Part shown: one piece after another, positions 15,060-21,494 of the stretch
How the letters are laid out: each line of letters begins with the position of its first letter
Position numbering within the stretch: position 1 is the stretch's first letter
Source: Pseudaquidulcibacter sp964557085
GTDB lineage: Bacteria; Pseudomonadota; Alphaproteobacteria; Caulobacterales; Aquidulcibacteraceae
NCBI GenBank assembly: GCA_964557085.1
Contig: CAZKYS010000033.1
Coordinates: forward strand, 1 to 21,494
Length of the DNA stretch: 21,494 nt
Direction: 5' to 3'
Program-made: the position numbers and the translations under genes
Notes under the pieces: generated by a model
Database searches by the model: none
Seen by the model: the letters and a program-made list of their open reading frames with translations, nothing else
What the model was told of the DNA's origin: nothing

Positions 15060-15157
15060 AAATAAGATTAATGCGACAATTTATATAAAAACAGCTTCCA
15101 TTTAATTCGTGTTCTGATTATGGGTGCTGAAAACGTTCTGGCTTTTAGGGTCACATC

Positions 15158-15163
15158 AGGGAG
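15158..15163 (+). promoter_or_regulatory. Ribosome binding site of zwf
   Basis: AGGGAG lies 8 bases before ATG 15172 and selects this start over the frame extension to 15124, whose extra residues do not resemble the family. Confidence 0.7.
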
Positions 15164-15171
15164 ACAATTTA

Positions 15172-16647
15172 ATGGCAGCTTTCATTCCGGTTCCGGTTTT
15201 TGAGCTTGTAGTATTCGGCGCATCGGGCGATCTTGCGCTCAGGAAATTATATCCTTCATTGTTTCACCGCTTTTGTGATGGTCAGGTTGAGCCAGGAAGC
15301 CGCATTATTGGCGTTGCGCGCCATGAATTATCGCGTGAAGAATTTTTGCAAAATGTAACCAATGGATTTGTAAATCTTGCGGGCGGCGACGCGAATGATC
15401 CAAAATTCAAAGAGTTTTTGGAAATCCTTGATTATGTTGCCATTGATGCAACCAATGAAAATGCCGATTGGTCGGCAATGAAAAAATTACTTAGTGATGA
15501 TGATAGCAAGGTTCGGGTATTTTATCTTTCAACCCCGCCCGCGGTTTTTGGCGGAATTTGCCGTGCATTAAAGGCGCAAGGTATTGCAACAGACAATTCG
15601 CGCGTAGTTTTGGAAAAACCATTGGGGCGTGATTTACAATCTGCAACCGCGATACATAATGCGGTTGGGGAGGTTTTTTCGGAAGACAGGGTTTATCGTA
15701 TCGACCATTATCTTGGTAAAGAAACAGTGCAAAATCTTTTAGTTTTGCGTTTTGCCAATGCATTATTTGAACCTATTTGGTCACGCAATGGAATTGATCA
15801 TATTGAAATTACGGTTGCCGAAAATATTGGTGTTGGTTCACGCGGTGATTATTATGATAAATCGGGTGCGATGCGTGATATGGTGCAAAATCATTTGCTT
15901 CAATTATTGTGCCTTGTAGCTATGGAGCCGCCTGCATCAATGGATGCTGATGCAATTCGTACCGAAAAAATCAAAGTCTTACGTGCGCTTGACCCAATTG
16001 GTGAAAAAGAAATCAATGAAATGACCGTTCGCGGTCAATATAAAGCGGGCCTTGTCGAGGGTGCGGCGGTTAAATCATATCTTGAAGAATTAACAAAAGA
16101 AGGTGCACCGCAAGCAACAAGTACAACCGAAACTTTTGTTGCACTAAAAGCTTTTGTAAATAATTGGCGTTGGGCGGGTGTTCCGTTTTATTTGCGCACG
16201 GGTAAGCGCCTTGCAGCGCGCAAATCCGAAATCGTTGTGCATTTTAGAACGCCGCCACATCATTTATTTGAGGGTGATTATACAACCAATAAATTGGTTA
16301 TGCGTCTTCAACCTGATGAAGGCATGGAAATGTGGCTTCAGATTAAAGAGCCGGGCCCTGGTGGTTTGCGTGTGAAATCTGTGCCGCTTGATTTGTCTTA
16401 TGCTGAAACTTTCACATTACGTTACCCTGATGCCTATGAGCGTTTGTTAATGGATGTGGTTCGCGGAAATCTTTCACTATTCATGCGCCGTGACGAGGTT
16501 GAGGCGGCATGGGTTTGGGTTGATAGAATTATCAACGCATGGGAAAGCGAAAAAGTAGAGCCGCATTTATATGCCGCTGGCTCTGATGGCCCGCTTGCCT
16601 CTGATTTGATGATGGATAGAGATAAAAAATCTTGGAGCGCAATATGA
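15172..16647 (+). CDS. zwf: Glucose-6-phosphate 1-dehydrogenase
   Basis: This 491-residue enzyme oxidises glucose-6-phosphate to 6-phosphogluconolactone with NAD(P)+, the entry step of the ED and pentose-phosphate routes. The nucleotide-binding GASGDLALRKLYP (16-28), VVLEKPLG (144-151) and catalytic RIDHYLGKE (175-183) are all present, and the C-terminus keeps FRTPPHHLF and YAETF…DAYERLL. It is first gene of the zwf-pgl-edd-glk-eda-pyk operon, and its stop overlaps the pgl start as ATGA. Upstream palindromes suggest transcriptional control. The cofactor preference cannot be read from the sequence by eye. Confidence 0.96.
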   Translation: MAAFIPVPVFELVVFGASGDLALRKLYPSLFHRFCDGQVEPGSRIIGVARHELSREEFLQNVTNGFVNLAGGDANDPKFKEFLEILDYVAIDATNENADWSAMKKLLSDDDSKVRVFYLSTPPAVFGGICRALKAQGIATDNSRVVLEKPLGRDLQSATAIHNAVGEVFSEDRVYRIDHYLGKETVQNLLVLRFANALFEPIWSRNGIDHIEITVAENIGVGSRGDYYDKSGAMRDMVQNHLLQLLCLVAMEPPASMDADAIRTEKIKVLRALDPIGEKEINEMTVRGQYKAGLVEGAAVKSYLEELTKEGAPQATSTTETFVALKAFVNNWRWAGVPFYLRTGKRLAARKSEIVVHFRTPPHHLFEGDYTTNKLVMRLQPDEGMEMWLQIKEPGPGGLRVKSVPLDLSYAETFTLRYPDAYERLLMDVVRGNLSLFMRRDEVEAAWVWVDRIINAWESEKVEPHLYAAGSDGPLASDLMMDRDKKSWSAI

Positions 16648-17351
16648 GTATAGCGCCTGCGATTTTCCAATTTGATGATCGTAAACAATGTTTGGATGCT
16701 TTAATTGGCGCTTTAAGCGTTGCAACCAAACATGCGCTTGAAACCAAAGGTTTTGCAAATATTGCATTATCGGGCGGCTCAACACCCGAACCTGCTTATA
16801 CAAAATTTGCCAATGAGAATTTTGATTGGTCAAAAATTACAATCGCCCTTGTCGATGAAAGATGGGTTGATGTTAATGATGATGCATCAAATGAAAAAAT
16901 GATTCGCCGCGCTTTTGCCAATGCAAAGGGTGTTAAGATTGTTGGAATGAAAACCAATGATGCAACAATCGAAGAAGCGGCAAAAAATCTTGATGAAATT
17001 TATAAAAACCTGCGCCCATTTGATGCAATTATTCTTGGAATGGGCCCAGATGCGCATACTGCCTCTTGGTTTAGTGGCGCAAATGGTTTAGATGAAATAT
17101 TGAACGAAAATTGTGCACAAAACATTGCACCGATTGACGCAAGCCATAGTGAAGTAGGTGGAAAATTTCCGCATAGACTTACAATGACATTGCCGCCAAT
17201 TGTGGAAACGCAAATGTTGCTTGGGCTTATTTTTGGTCAAGATAAATTAGAAGTGCTTGAACATTGTGTTACTGGGGATGCGCGTTCAATGCCTATTAAA
17301 GCTGCTATTGATGCGGCGCATCATGGTTTGGCGTTCTTTTGGGCGCCATAA
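16644..17351 (+). CDS. pgl: 6-phosphogluconolactonase
   Basis: This 235-residue NagB-fold hydrolase opens 6-phosphogluconolactone to 6-phosphogluconate. Motifs are ALSGGSTPEPAY (41-52), VDERWVDVNDDASN (70-83), GMGPDAHTASWFSG (132-145) and HSEVGGKFPHRLTMTLPPI. The common DGHTAS motif reads DAHTAS here, a Gly-to-Ala change; the catalytic His is kept. The ATG lies in the zwf stop (ATGA) with GGAG (16634-16637) 6 bases before it, favouring this start over the upstream TTG at 16632. It is encoded between the two enzymes it links in the pathway. Confidence 0.94.
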   Translation: MSIAPAIFQFDDRKQCLDALIGALSVATKHALETKGFANIALSGGSTPEPAYTKFANENFDWSKITIALVDERWVDVNDDASNEKMIRRAFANAKGVKIVGMKTNDATIEEAAKNLDEIYKNLRPFDAIILGMGPDAHTASWFSGANGLDEILNENCAQNIAPIDASHSEVGGKFPHRLTMTLPPIVETQMLLGLIFGQDKLEVLEHCVTGDARSMPIKAAIDAAHHGLAFFWAP

Positions 17352-17379
17352 AGAGGTATAAACACAAAGGATAGATCTT

Positions 17380-19197
17380 TTGCATCCCTTAATTACAAAA
17401 GTAACCGACAGGATAATTGCGCGTTCAAAAGCCTCGCGTGAAAAATATTTGTCACTAATTGATAATCACAAAAGTGATAAGCCACATCGCGCCCGCCTTG
17501 CGGCGGCAAATCAGGCGCATACTTATGCTGCTTGCCCTGCGATGGATAAGGTTGAATTAATTGGTGGGCGTTGGCCTAATATTGGCATTGTTACCGCCTT
17601 TAATGATATGTTATCGGCGCATCAACCATTTGAAAAATACCCTGATATTATTAAAAATGCTGCGCGCTCTGTTGGTGCAACTGCACAGGTTGCGGGCGGC
17701 GTTCCTGCTATGTGTGATGGTGTTACACAGGGTTTTGAAGGCATGGAATTATCCCTGTTTTCGCGTGATGTTGTTGCACTTTCTACAGCAATTGCATTGT
17801 CACATGATGCATTTGATGCCGCAATCTGTCTTGGGGTTTGTGATAAGATTGTTCCGGGGCTTGTAATTGGTTCATTGCGCTTTGCGCATTTGCCATTTGT
17901 GTTTTGCCCAGCAGGGCCAATGGTTTCAGGTATTTCAAATTCTGAAAAAGCCAAAACCCGCCAATTATTCGCAGAAGGTAAAGTCGGGCGCGAAGCATTA
18001 TTGGAAAGCGAATCCAAAGCCTATCATGATGTTGGAACTTGCACTTTTTACGGAACGGCAAATTCAAACCAAATGATGATGGAAATGATGGGGCTTCATT
18101 TGCCATCATCAGCCTTCTTTAATCCAAACACACCAATAAGAAATGCACTTACCAAAGCGGCGGCAATTCGTGCGGCGCATATTACGCAATTGGGCGATGA
18201 ATATATTCCAATTGGGAAAATTGTTTCAGAAAAAGCAATTGTGAATGCTATCGTTGGGCTTTGTGCAACGGGCGGTTCAACCAATCACATGCTGCATCTT
18301 CCTGCTATGGCGGCAGCCGCGGGCATCATTATTGACTGGCAAGATTTTGAAGAAATTTCAGAAGCAGTTCCATTGCTTGCCCGTGTCTATCCGAATGGTG
18401 GTGCGGATGTGAATCATTTCCACGCAGCTGGTGGTATGGCATTTTTGATTAAAGAGCTTTTGGAAAATGGCCTTGCGCACCAAGATGTTTGGACAGTTGC
18501 GGGTTATGGACTTGATAAATATAAACAAGAACCATTCCTTGATGGTGACTTGGCGATCTGGCAAGATGGGCCAAATGTTTCAGGCGATGAAAATGTTTTA
18601 CGCCCTGTTTCAAATGCCTTTGCCCCAACTGGTGGTCTAAGATTAGTAAGCGGCAATATTGGGCGCGGCTGTGTGAAAATTTCTGCGGTCGCCAAAGATC
18701 ATCAAGAAATTAAAGCCCAAGCGCGTGTATTTAATTCCCAAGCGCAATTCCATGAAGCCTTTAAAAATGGTGAATTAGATAAGGATGGCGTTATTGTCGT
18801 TAAAGGGCAGGGACCAAAAGCAATTGGTATGCCTGAACTTCATAAACTAACGCCTGCGCTTGGTGTGTTACAGGATAGAGGGTTTAAGGTTGCGCTTTTG
18901 ACTGATGGGCGAATGTCGGGGGCATCTGGTAAAATATTGGCGGCAATTCACGTTACGCCAGAAGCCAAAGATGGTGGCGCAATCGCCAAAATACGCGATG
19001 GCGACCTTATCCATATTGATGCAAATGGAATAATTAATGCACTTGTCGACGATAAAGAATGGCAAGAACGCACTCCAATTTATGAAGATGTAAAAGAAAA
19101 TCAAAGCGATTTTGGTCGCGAATTATTCGAACCATTTAGGCATCATGTAAGCGGTGCCGAAAATGGGGCGACCATTTTCAACGAATTGTTAAAATAG
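17380..19197 (+). CDS. edd: Phosphogluconate dehydratase
   Basis: This 605-residue protein of the IlvD/Edd family dehydrates 6-phosphogluconate to 2-keto-3-deoxy-6-phosphogluconate, the committed ED step. The length matches Edd (about 600) and not the shorter IlvD. Candidate Fe-S ligands are C112 (PAMCDGVTQG), C150/C154 (ICLGVCDK) and C221 (DVGTCTFYGTANSNQM). Later motifs are CATGGSTNHMLH, HFHAAGGM and LTDGRMSGASGK. The start is TTG 17380, preceded by AGGA (17368-17371) at 8 bases, 28 bases after pgl. The last five codons (ELLK and TAG) are followed by a near-exact tandem copy, described separately. Confidence 0.96.
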   Translation: MHPLITKVTDRIIARSKASREKYLSLIDNHKSDKPHRARLAAANQAHTYAACPAMDKVELIGGRWPNIGIVTAFNDMLSAHQPFEKYPDIIKNAARSVGATAQVAGGVPAMCDGVTQGFEGMELSLFSRDVVALSTAIALSHDAFDAAICLGVCDKIVPGLVIGSLRFAHLPFVFCPAGPMVSGISNSEKAKTRQLFAEGKVGREALLESESKAYHDVGTCTFYGTANSNQMMMEMMGLHLPSSAFFNPNTPIRNALTKAAAIRAAHITQLGDEYIPIGKIVSEKAIVNAIVGLCATGGSTNHMLHLPAMAAAAGIIIDWQDFEEISEAVPLLARVYPNGGADVNHFHAAGGMAFLIKELLENGLAHQDVWTVAGYGLDKYKQEPFLDGDLAIWQDGPNVSGDENVLRPVSNAFAPTGGLRLVSGNIGRGCVKISAVAKDHQEIKAQARVFNSQAQFHEAFKNGELDKDGVIVVKGQGPKAIGMPELHKLTPALGVLQDRGFKVALLTDGRMSGASGKILAAIHVTPEAKDGGAIAKIRDGDLIHIDANGIINALVDDKEWQERTPIYEDVKENQSDFGRELFEPFRHHVSGAENGATIFNELLK

Positions 19198-19212
19198 GAA
19201 TTATTAAAATAG
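19183..19212 (+). repeat. 15-bp tandem duplication across the edd stop codon
   Basis: GAATTGTTAAAATAG (19183-19197) is followed directly by GAATTATTAAAATAG (19198-19212), 14 of 15 bases alike. Both units read E-L-L-K-stop in the edd frame, so the 3' end and stop of edd have been duplicated. The second TAG runs into the glk ribosome binding site (AGGGTGG, 19211-19217). Confidence 0.9.
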
Positions 19213-19220
19213 GGTGGAAA

Positions 19221-20177
19221 ATGATAGAAAACGCAACAATTGTTGGCGATGTTGGCGGAACAAATGTTCGCCTTGCATTGGCACATAAAAATTCAAAAGG
19301 CCATATTGATTTAAGCCATATTGGCGTTCGCCCTGTTGAACAATTTCGTTCGCTTGAATTGGCATTGGCTGATTGGTTAAAAGATGTTGATGGGCAGCCA
19401 AAAAATGGCGTTTTTGCACTTGCCGGTGTCACTGGCGCAGATGAAGTGCGCTTTACCAATTCTGATTGGGTGGTTTCAGCAAGCAAAGTAAAGGCAGAAT
19501 TTAGCATGGATAATGTCATGCTTGTAAATGACTTTGCTGCCCAAGCTATGGCAGTTCCGGCAACCCCATCAAGTGAGTTGATTGTGGTAAATAAAGCCGA
19601 TGCCAAAGAAGGCGCGCCAATTGTTGTTTTGGGTCCTGGCACAGGTCTTGGAATGGCGGGGCTTTTGCGCGTTGAAAATAGCTGGAAAGTTTTACCAACC
19701 GAGGGCGGTCACCAAGCTTTTGCGCCGCGTTCGGATATTGAACGCGAAATCCTAAGTGTTTTATCACGCGCCTTTGAAGCCGTTTCTTATGAACATGTTT
19801 TATCGGGTCCTGGATTATTGCGAATTTACAAATGCCTTGGCGCAATTCGCAATGAACTTACGCCTCTTGAAACCCCGCCAGAAGTTGGTGAGGCTGCGGC
19901 AAATCTAACATCACCACTTGCGGTGGAAGCGGCAAAAACACTGGCGCTTATTCTTGCAACCTTCTGTGGGAATGCGATTTTGGGCATGGGTGCACAGGGT
20001 GGATGTGTAATCGCTGGCGGCGTTGCCGAGCAATTGTCACAATTTATCATGACAAATGATTTTATAGAAAGATTACGCAATGTTGGCCCAATGACCAATT
20101 ATGTGCGTGACACACCAGTTTATAGAAATAACGATAAATATGCTGCACTTAAGGGTGCAGCAATGTTTGCACAATAA
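19221..20177 (+). CDS. glk: Glucokinase (bacterial ROK-unrelated Glk type)
   Basis: This 318-residue kinase phosphorylates cytosolic glucose with ATP to glucose-6-phosphate, the substrate of Zwf. The actin-fold motifs of the E. coli Glk family are seen: GDVGGTNVRLAL (9-20), LAGVTG (67-72), LVNDFAAQAMAVP (101-113, catalytic D104), LGPGTGLGMAGLL (137-149), PTEGGHQAFAPRS (159-171) and EHVLSGPGLLRIY (191-203). The start ATG has AGGGTGG 3 bases before it and lies 23 bases after edd. Its place inside an ED operon implies that the cell takes up free glucose rather than relying only on a phosphotransferase system. Confidence 0.95.
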   Translation: MIENATIVGDVGGTNVRLALAHKNSKGHIDLSHIGVRPVEQFRSLELALADWLKDVDGQPKNGVFALAGVTGADEVRFTNSDWVVSASKVKAEFSMDNVMLVNDFAAQAMAVPATPSSELIVVNKADAKEGAPIVVLGPGTGLGMAGLLRVENSWKVLPTEGGHQAFAPRSDIEREILSVLSRAFEAVSYEHVLSGPGLLRIYKCLGAIRNELTPLETPPEVGEAAANLTSPLAVEAAKTLALILATFCGNAILGMGAQGGCVIAGGVAEQLSQFIMTNDFIERLRNVGPMTNYVRDTPVYRNNDKYAALKGAAMFAQ

Positions 20178-20197
20178 AGGAATATATAGAGGTCACT

Positions 20198-20827
20198 ATG
20201 CTACCATTTGCTACTAGATTAAGAAAAAATCCAATCATACCAGTTTTAGCCATTCCAAATATTGAATGCGCCGAACCATTGGCTATTGCACTTGAAAAAG
20301 GCGGCCTTGAATTTATCGAAGTAACCCTTCGCACCGAATGTGCTATTGATGCAATTAAAGTAATGAAAGAAACCTGCCCCGCACTAAAAGTTGGCGCGGG
20401 TACAATTCTTACTGAAGGTGATATTGACGCCTGCATGAAAGTTGGCGCCGATTTCATCGTAACCCCTGGCACTAGCCCCCGCCTTAGAGAGGCATTGATT
20501 GACCTTGATTGTGACGTAATGGTTGGCGTTACCACCACAACAGAAGTTATGAGCCGCCTTGAAGAAGGTTTTGGCGTTCTTAAATTCTTCCCTGCCGAAC
20601 AATTTGGCGGCGCGGGAACTTTAAAGGCATTTCAAGGGCCATTAAAACACGCACAATTTTGCCCAACTGGCGGCATTTCTTATGATAAAATTCCAACTTA
20701 TCTTGCGCTTTCAAATGTTGTTGCGTGCGGTGGTTCATGGATTGCCAACGAAGAAATGATGCTTAAGGGCGAATGGGATAAAATAGAAGCAAATGCAAAA
20801 TTAGCCGCAGGATTTAAACAAGCATGA
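20198..20827 (+). CDS. eda: 2-dehydro-3-deoxy-6-phosphogluconate aldolase (KDPG aldolase)
   Basis: This 209-residue class I aldolase cleaves KDPG to pyruvate and glyceraldehyde-3-phosphate. The catalytic Glu is in IEVTLRT (E41) and the Schiff-base Lys in VLKFFPAE (K129). VGAGTILT, FIVTPGTS and FCPTGGI, the phosphate-site motif, are also present. The start has AGAGG (20188-20192) 5 bases before it, 20 bases after glk. Its stop overlaps the pyk start as ATGA. The segment GVTTTTEVM replaces the more common GVATPSEVM. Confidence 0.95.
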   Translation: MLPFATRLRKNPIIPVLAIPNIECAEPLAIALEKGGLEFIEVTLRTECAIDAIKVMKETCPALKVGAGTILTEGDIDACMKVGADFIVTPGTSPRLREALIDLDCDVMVGVTTTTEVMSRLEEGFGVLKFFPAEQFGGAGTLKAFQGPLKHAQFCPTGGISYDKIPTYLALSNVVACGGSWIANEEMMLKGEWDKIEANAKLAAGFKQA

Positions 20828-21494
20828 TACGTAATCGCAGAACAAGAATTGTTGCAACTTTAGGGCCAGTAAGCCGCGATGCCGATAGTGTGTTGGAACT
20901 TGCAAAAACTGGCGTTGATGTTTTTCGCTTGAATTTCTCGCATGGTTCTTATGATGATCATCAATTGGCATTTGATAATGTTCGCGCCGCAGAACTTGCA
21001 ATTGGACGTCCATTAGGAATTTTGGCAGATTTGCAAGGGCCAAAAATTCGCCTTGGTAAATTTAAAAATGGCGAAAAAATCAAATTAGAAGATGGGCAAA
21101 CTTACCGCTTTGAACTTGGCGATTTTGAGGGTGATATTTCTAAAATCCCTTTGCCACAGCCTGAAATTTTTGCGGTAATGAAAAAAAATCTCGACCTTCT
21201 GATTGATGATGGCAAGGTAAGGGTTCGCATTGTTGATTTTGGTAAAGATTGGGCGGATGTTAAGGTTATTCGCGGTGGTTTTATTTCAGACCGTAAAGGC
21301 GTGAATGTTCCGGGTGCAATATTACCAATTTCGGCATTAACCGAAAAAGACCGTAAAGACTTGAATTTCGCGCTTGATATGGGCGTTGATTGGGTTGCGC
21401 TTTCATTCGTTCAGCGCGCCGACGATATGGCGGAGCTTAAACAAATTGTTCAAGGTCGTGCGGCGTGTCTTGCGAAAATTGAAAAACCTGCGGC
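20824..21494 (+). CDS. pyk: Pyruvate kinase (5' part, runs off the window)
   Basis: The frame is open from ATG 20824 to the right edge, 223 codons of an expected 470-480. Visible motifs are RRTRIVATLGPVS (5-17), VFRLNFSHGS (33-42, with substrate/K+ site residues), ILADLQGPKIR (66-76), LLIDDGKV, DRKGVNVPGA, WVALSFVQ and the beginning of the active-site KIEKP at the edge. The enzyme makes pyruvate and ATP from phosphoenolpyruvate. The ATG overlaps the eda stop (ATGA), so it is the sixth gene of the ED operon and probably translationally coupled to eda. Allosteric regions lie beyond the window. Confidence 0.94.
   Translation, partial: MIRNRRTRIVATLGPVSRDADSVLELAKTGVDVFRLNFSHGSYDDHQLAFDNVRAAELAIGRPLGILADLQGPKIRLGKFKNGEKIKLEDGQTYRFELGDFEGDISKIPLPQPEIFAVMKKNLDLLIDDGKVRVRIVDFGKDWADVKVIRGGFISDRKGVNVPGAILPISALTEKDRKDLNFALDMGVDWVALSFVQRADDMAELKQIVQGRAACLAKIEKPA

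Larger units (their letters stand above)
14791..15171. promoter_or_regulatory. Divergent regulatory interval between tamA and zwf
   Basis: These 381 bases hold no gene that I can support. For zwf, possible promoter elements are TTGACA (14885-14890) with TAAAAA (14909-14914) at 18 bases, and a lone TATAAT (14963-14968) without a good -35. The interval also contains three inverted repeats, listed separately. The last 50 bases look like an untranslated leader ending in the zwf ribosome binding site. The tamA promoter must lie here too, but no clear element was found. Confidence 0.55.

Noticed and set aside
1..21494. CRISPR arrays, tRNA/rRNA genes, insertion sequences, integrases, toxin-antitoxin or defence genes
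   Set aside because: I looked for repeated spacers, tRNA cloverleaf ends, transposase motifs and defence-type domains and saw none. The small ribbon-helix-helix protein has no toxin partner; its neighbour is DUF4169-like.

Overview
The window looks like ordinary chromosomal DNA of an alphaproteobacterium with a low GC content for that class (A/T-rich third positions and intergenic regions, judged by eye and not counted). The grounds are a small ribbon-helix-helix protein of the alphaproteobacterial type next to a DUF4169-like tail, a TamA/TamB pair, a pgk-thiE-Sel1-inositol monophosphatase gene order, and a dense Entner-Doudoroff (ED) cluster. I cannot name the genus.

Layout. Positions 1-636 hold the end of a DUF4169-like gene, a ribbon-helix-helix gene and a convergent VanZ-like membrane protein gene. 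Positions 751-3084 encode a UvrD/PcrA-type helicase. Positions 3085-3457 contain no gene but two oppositely oriented copies of a structured GC-rich repeat and a 100-N gap. Positions 3458-7308 form a minus-strand operon read pgk, thiE, Sel1-repeat protein, suhB-like phosphatase, with a second 100-N gap just upstream of suhB. A DUF1801 gene (7433-7849, plus) diverges from pgk. Positions 7846-14790 form a minus-strand operon read tamA, tamB, secreted thermonuclease-like protein. A 381-base regulatory interval (14791-15171) separates tamA from a plus-strand operon zwf, pgl, edd, glk, eda, pyk that runs off the right edge.

How the genes work together. The zwf-to-pyk cluster encodes glucose phosphorylation (glk), oxidation to 6-phosphogluconate (zwf, pgl), dehydration and cleavage to pyruvate plus glyceraldehyde-3-phosphate (edd, eda), and the final step of lower glycolysis (pyk). 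The pgk gene supplies another lower-glycolysis step from the minus-strand operon. TamA and TamB form the outer-membrane/periplasm-spanning translocation and assembly module.

Two caveats. Both N gaps sit inside apparent partial tandem duplications of the preceding sequence (54-55 exact bases on each side of exactly 100 Ns). They are most likely assembly artefacts, so reading frames across them should be ignored. I did not find a convincing undescribed system here. The most interesting signals are the covarying repeat pair, the palindromes upstream of zwf, and a 15-bp duplication of the end of edd that includes its stop codon.
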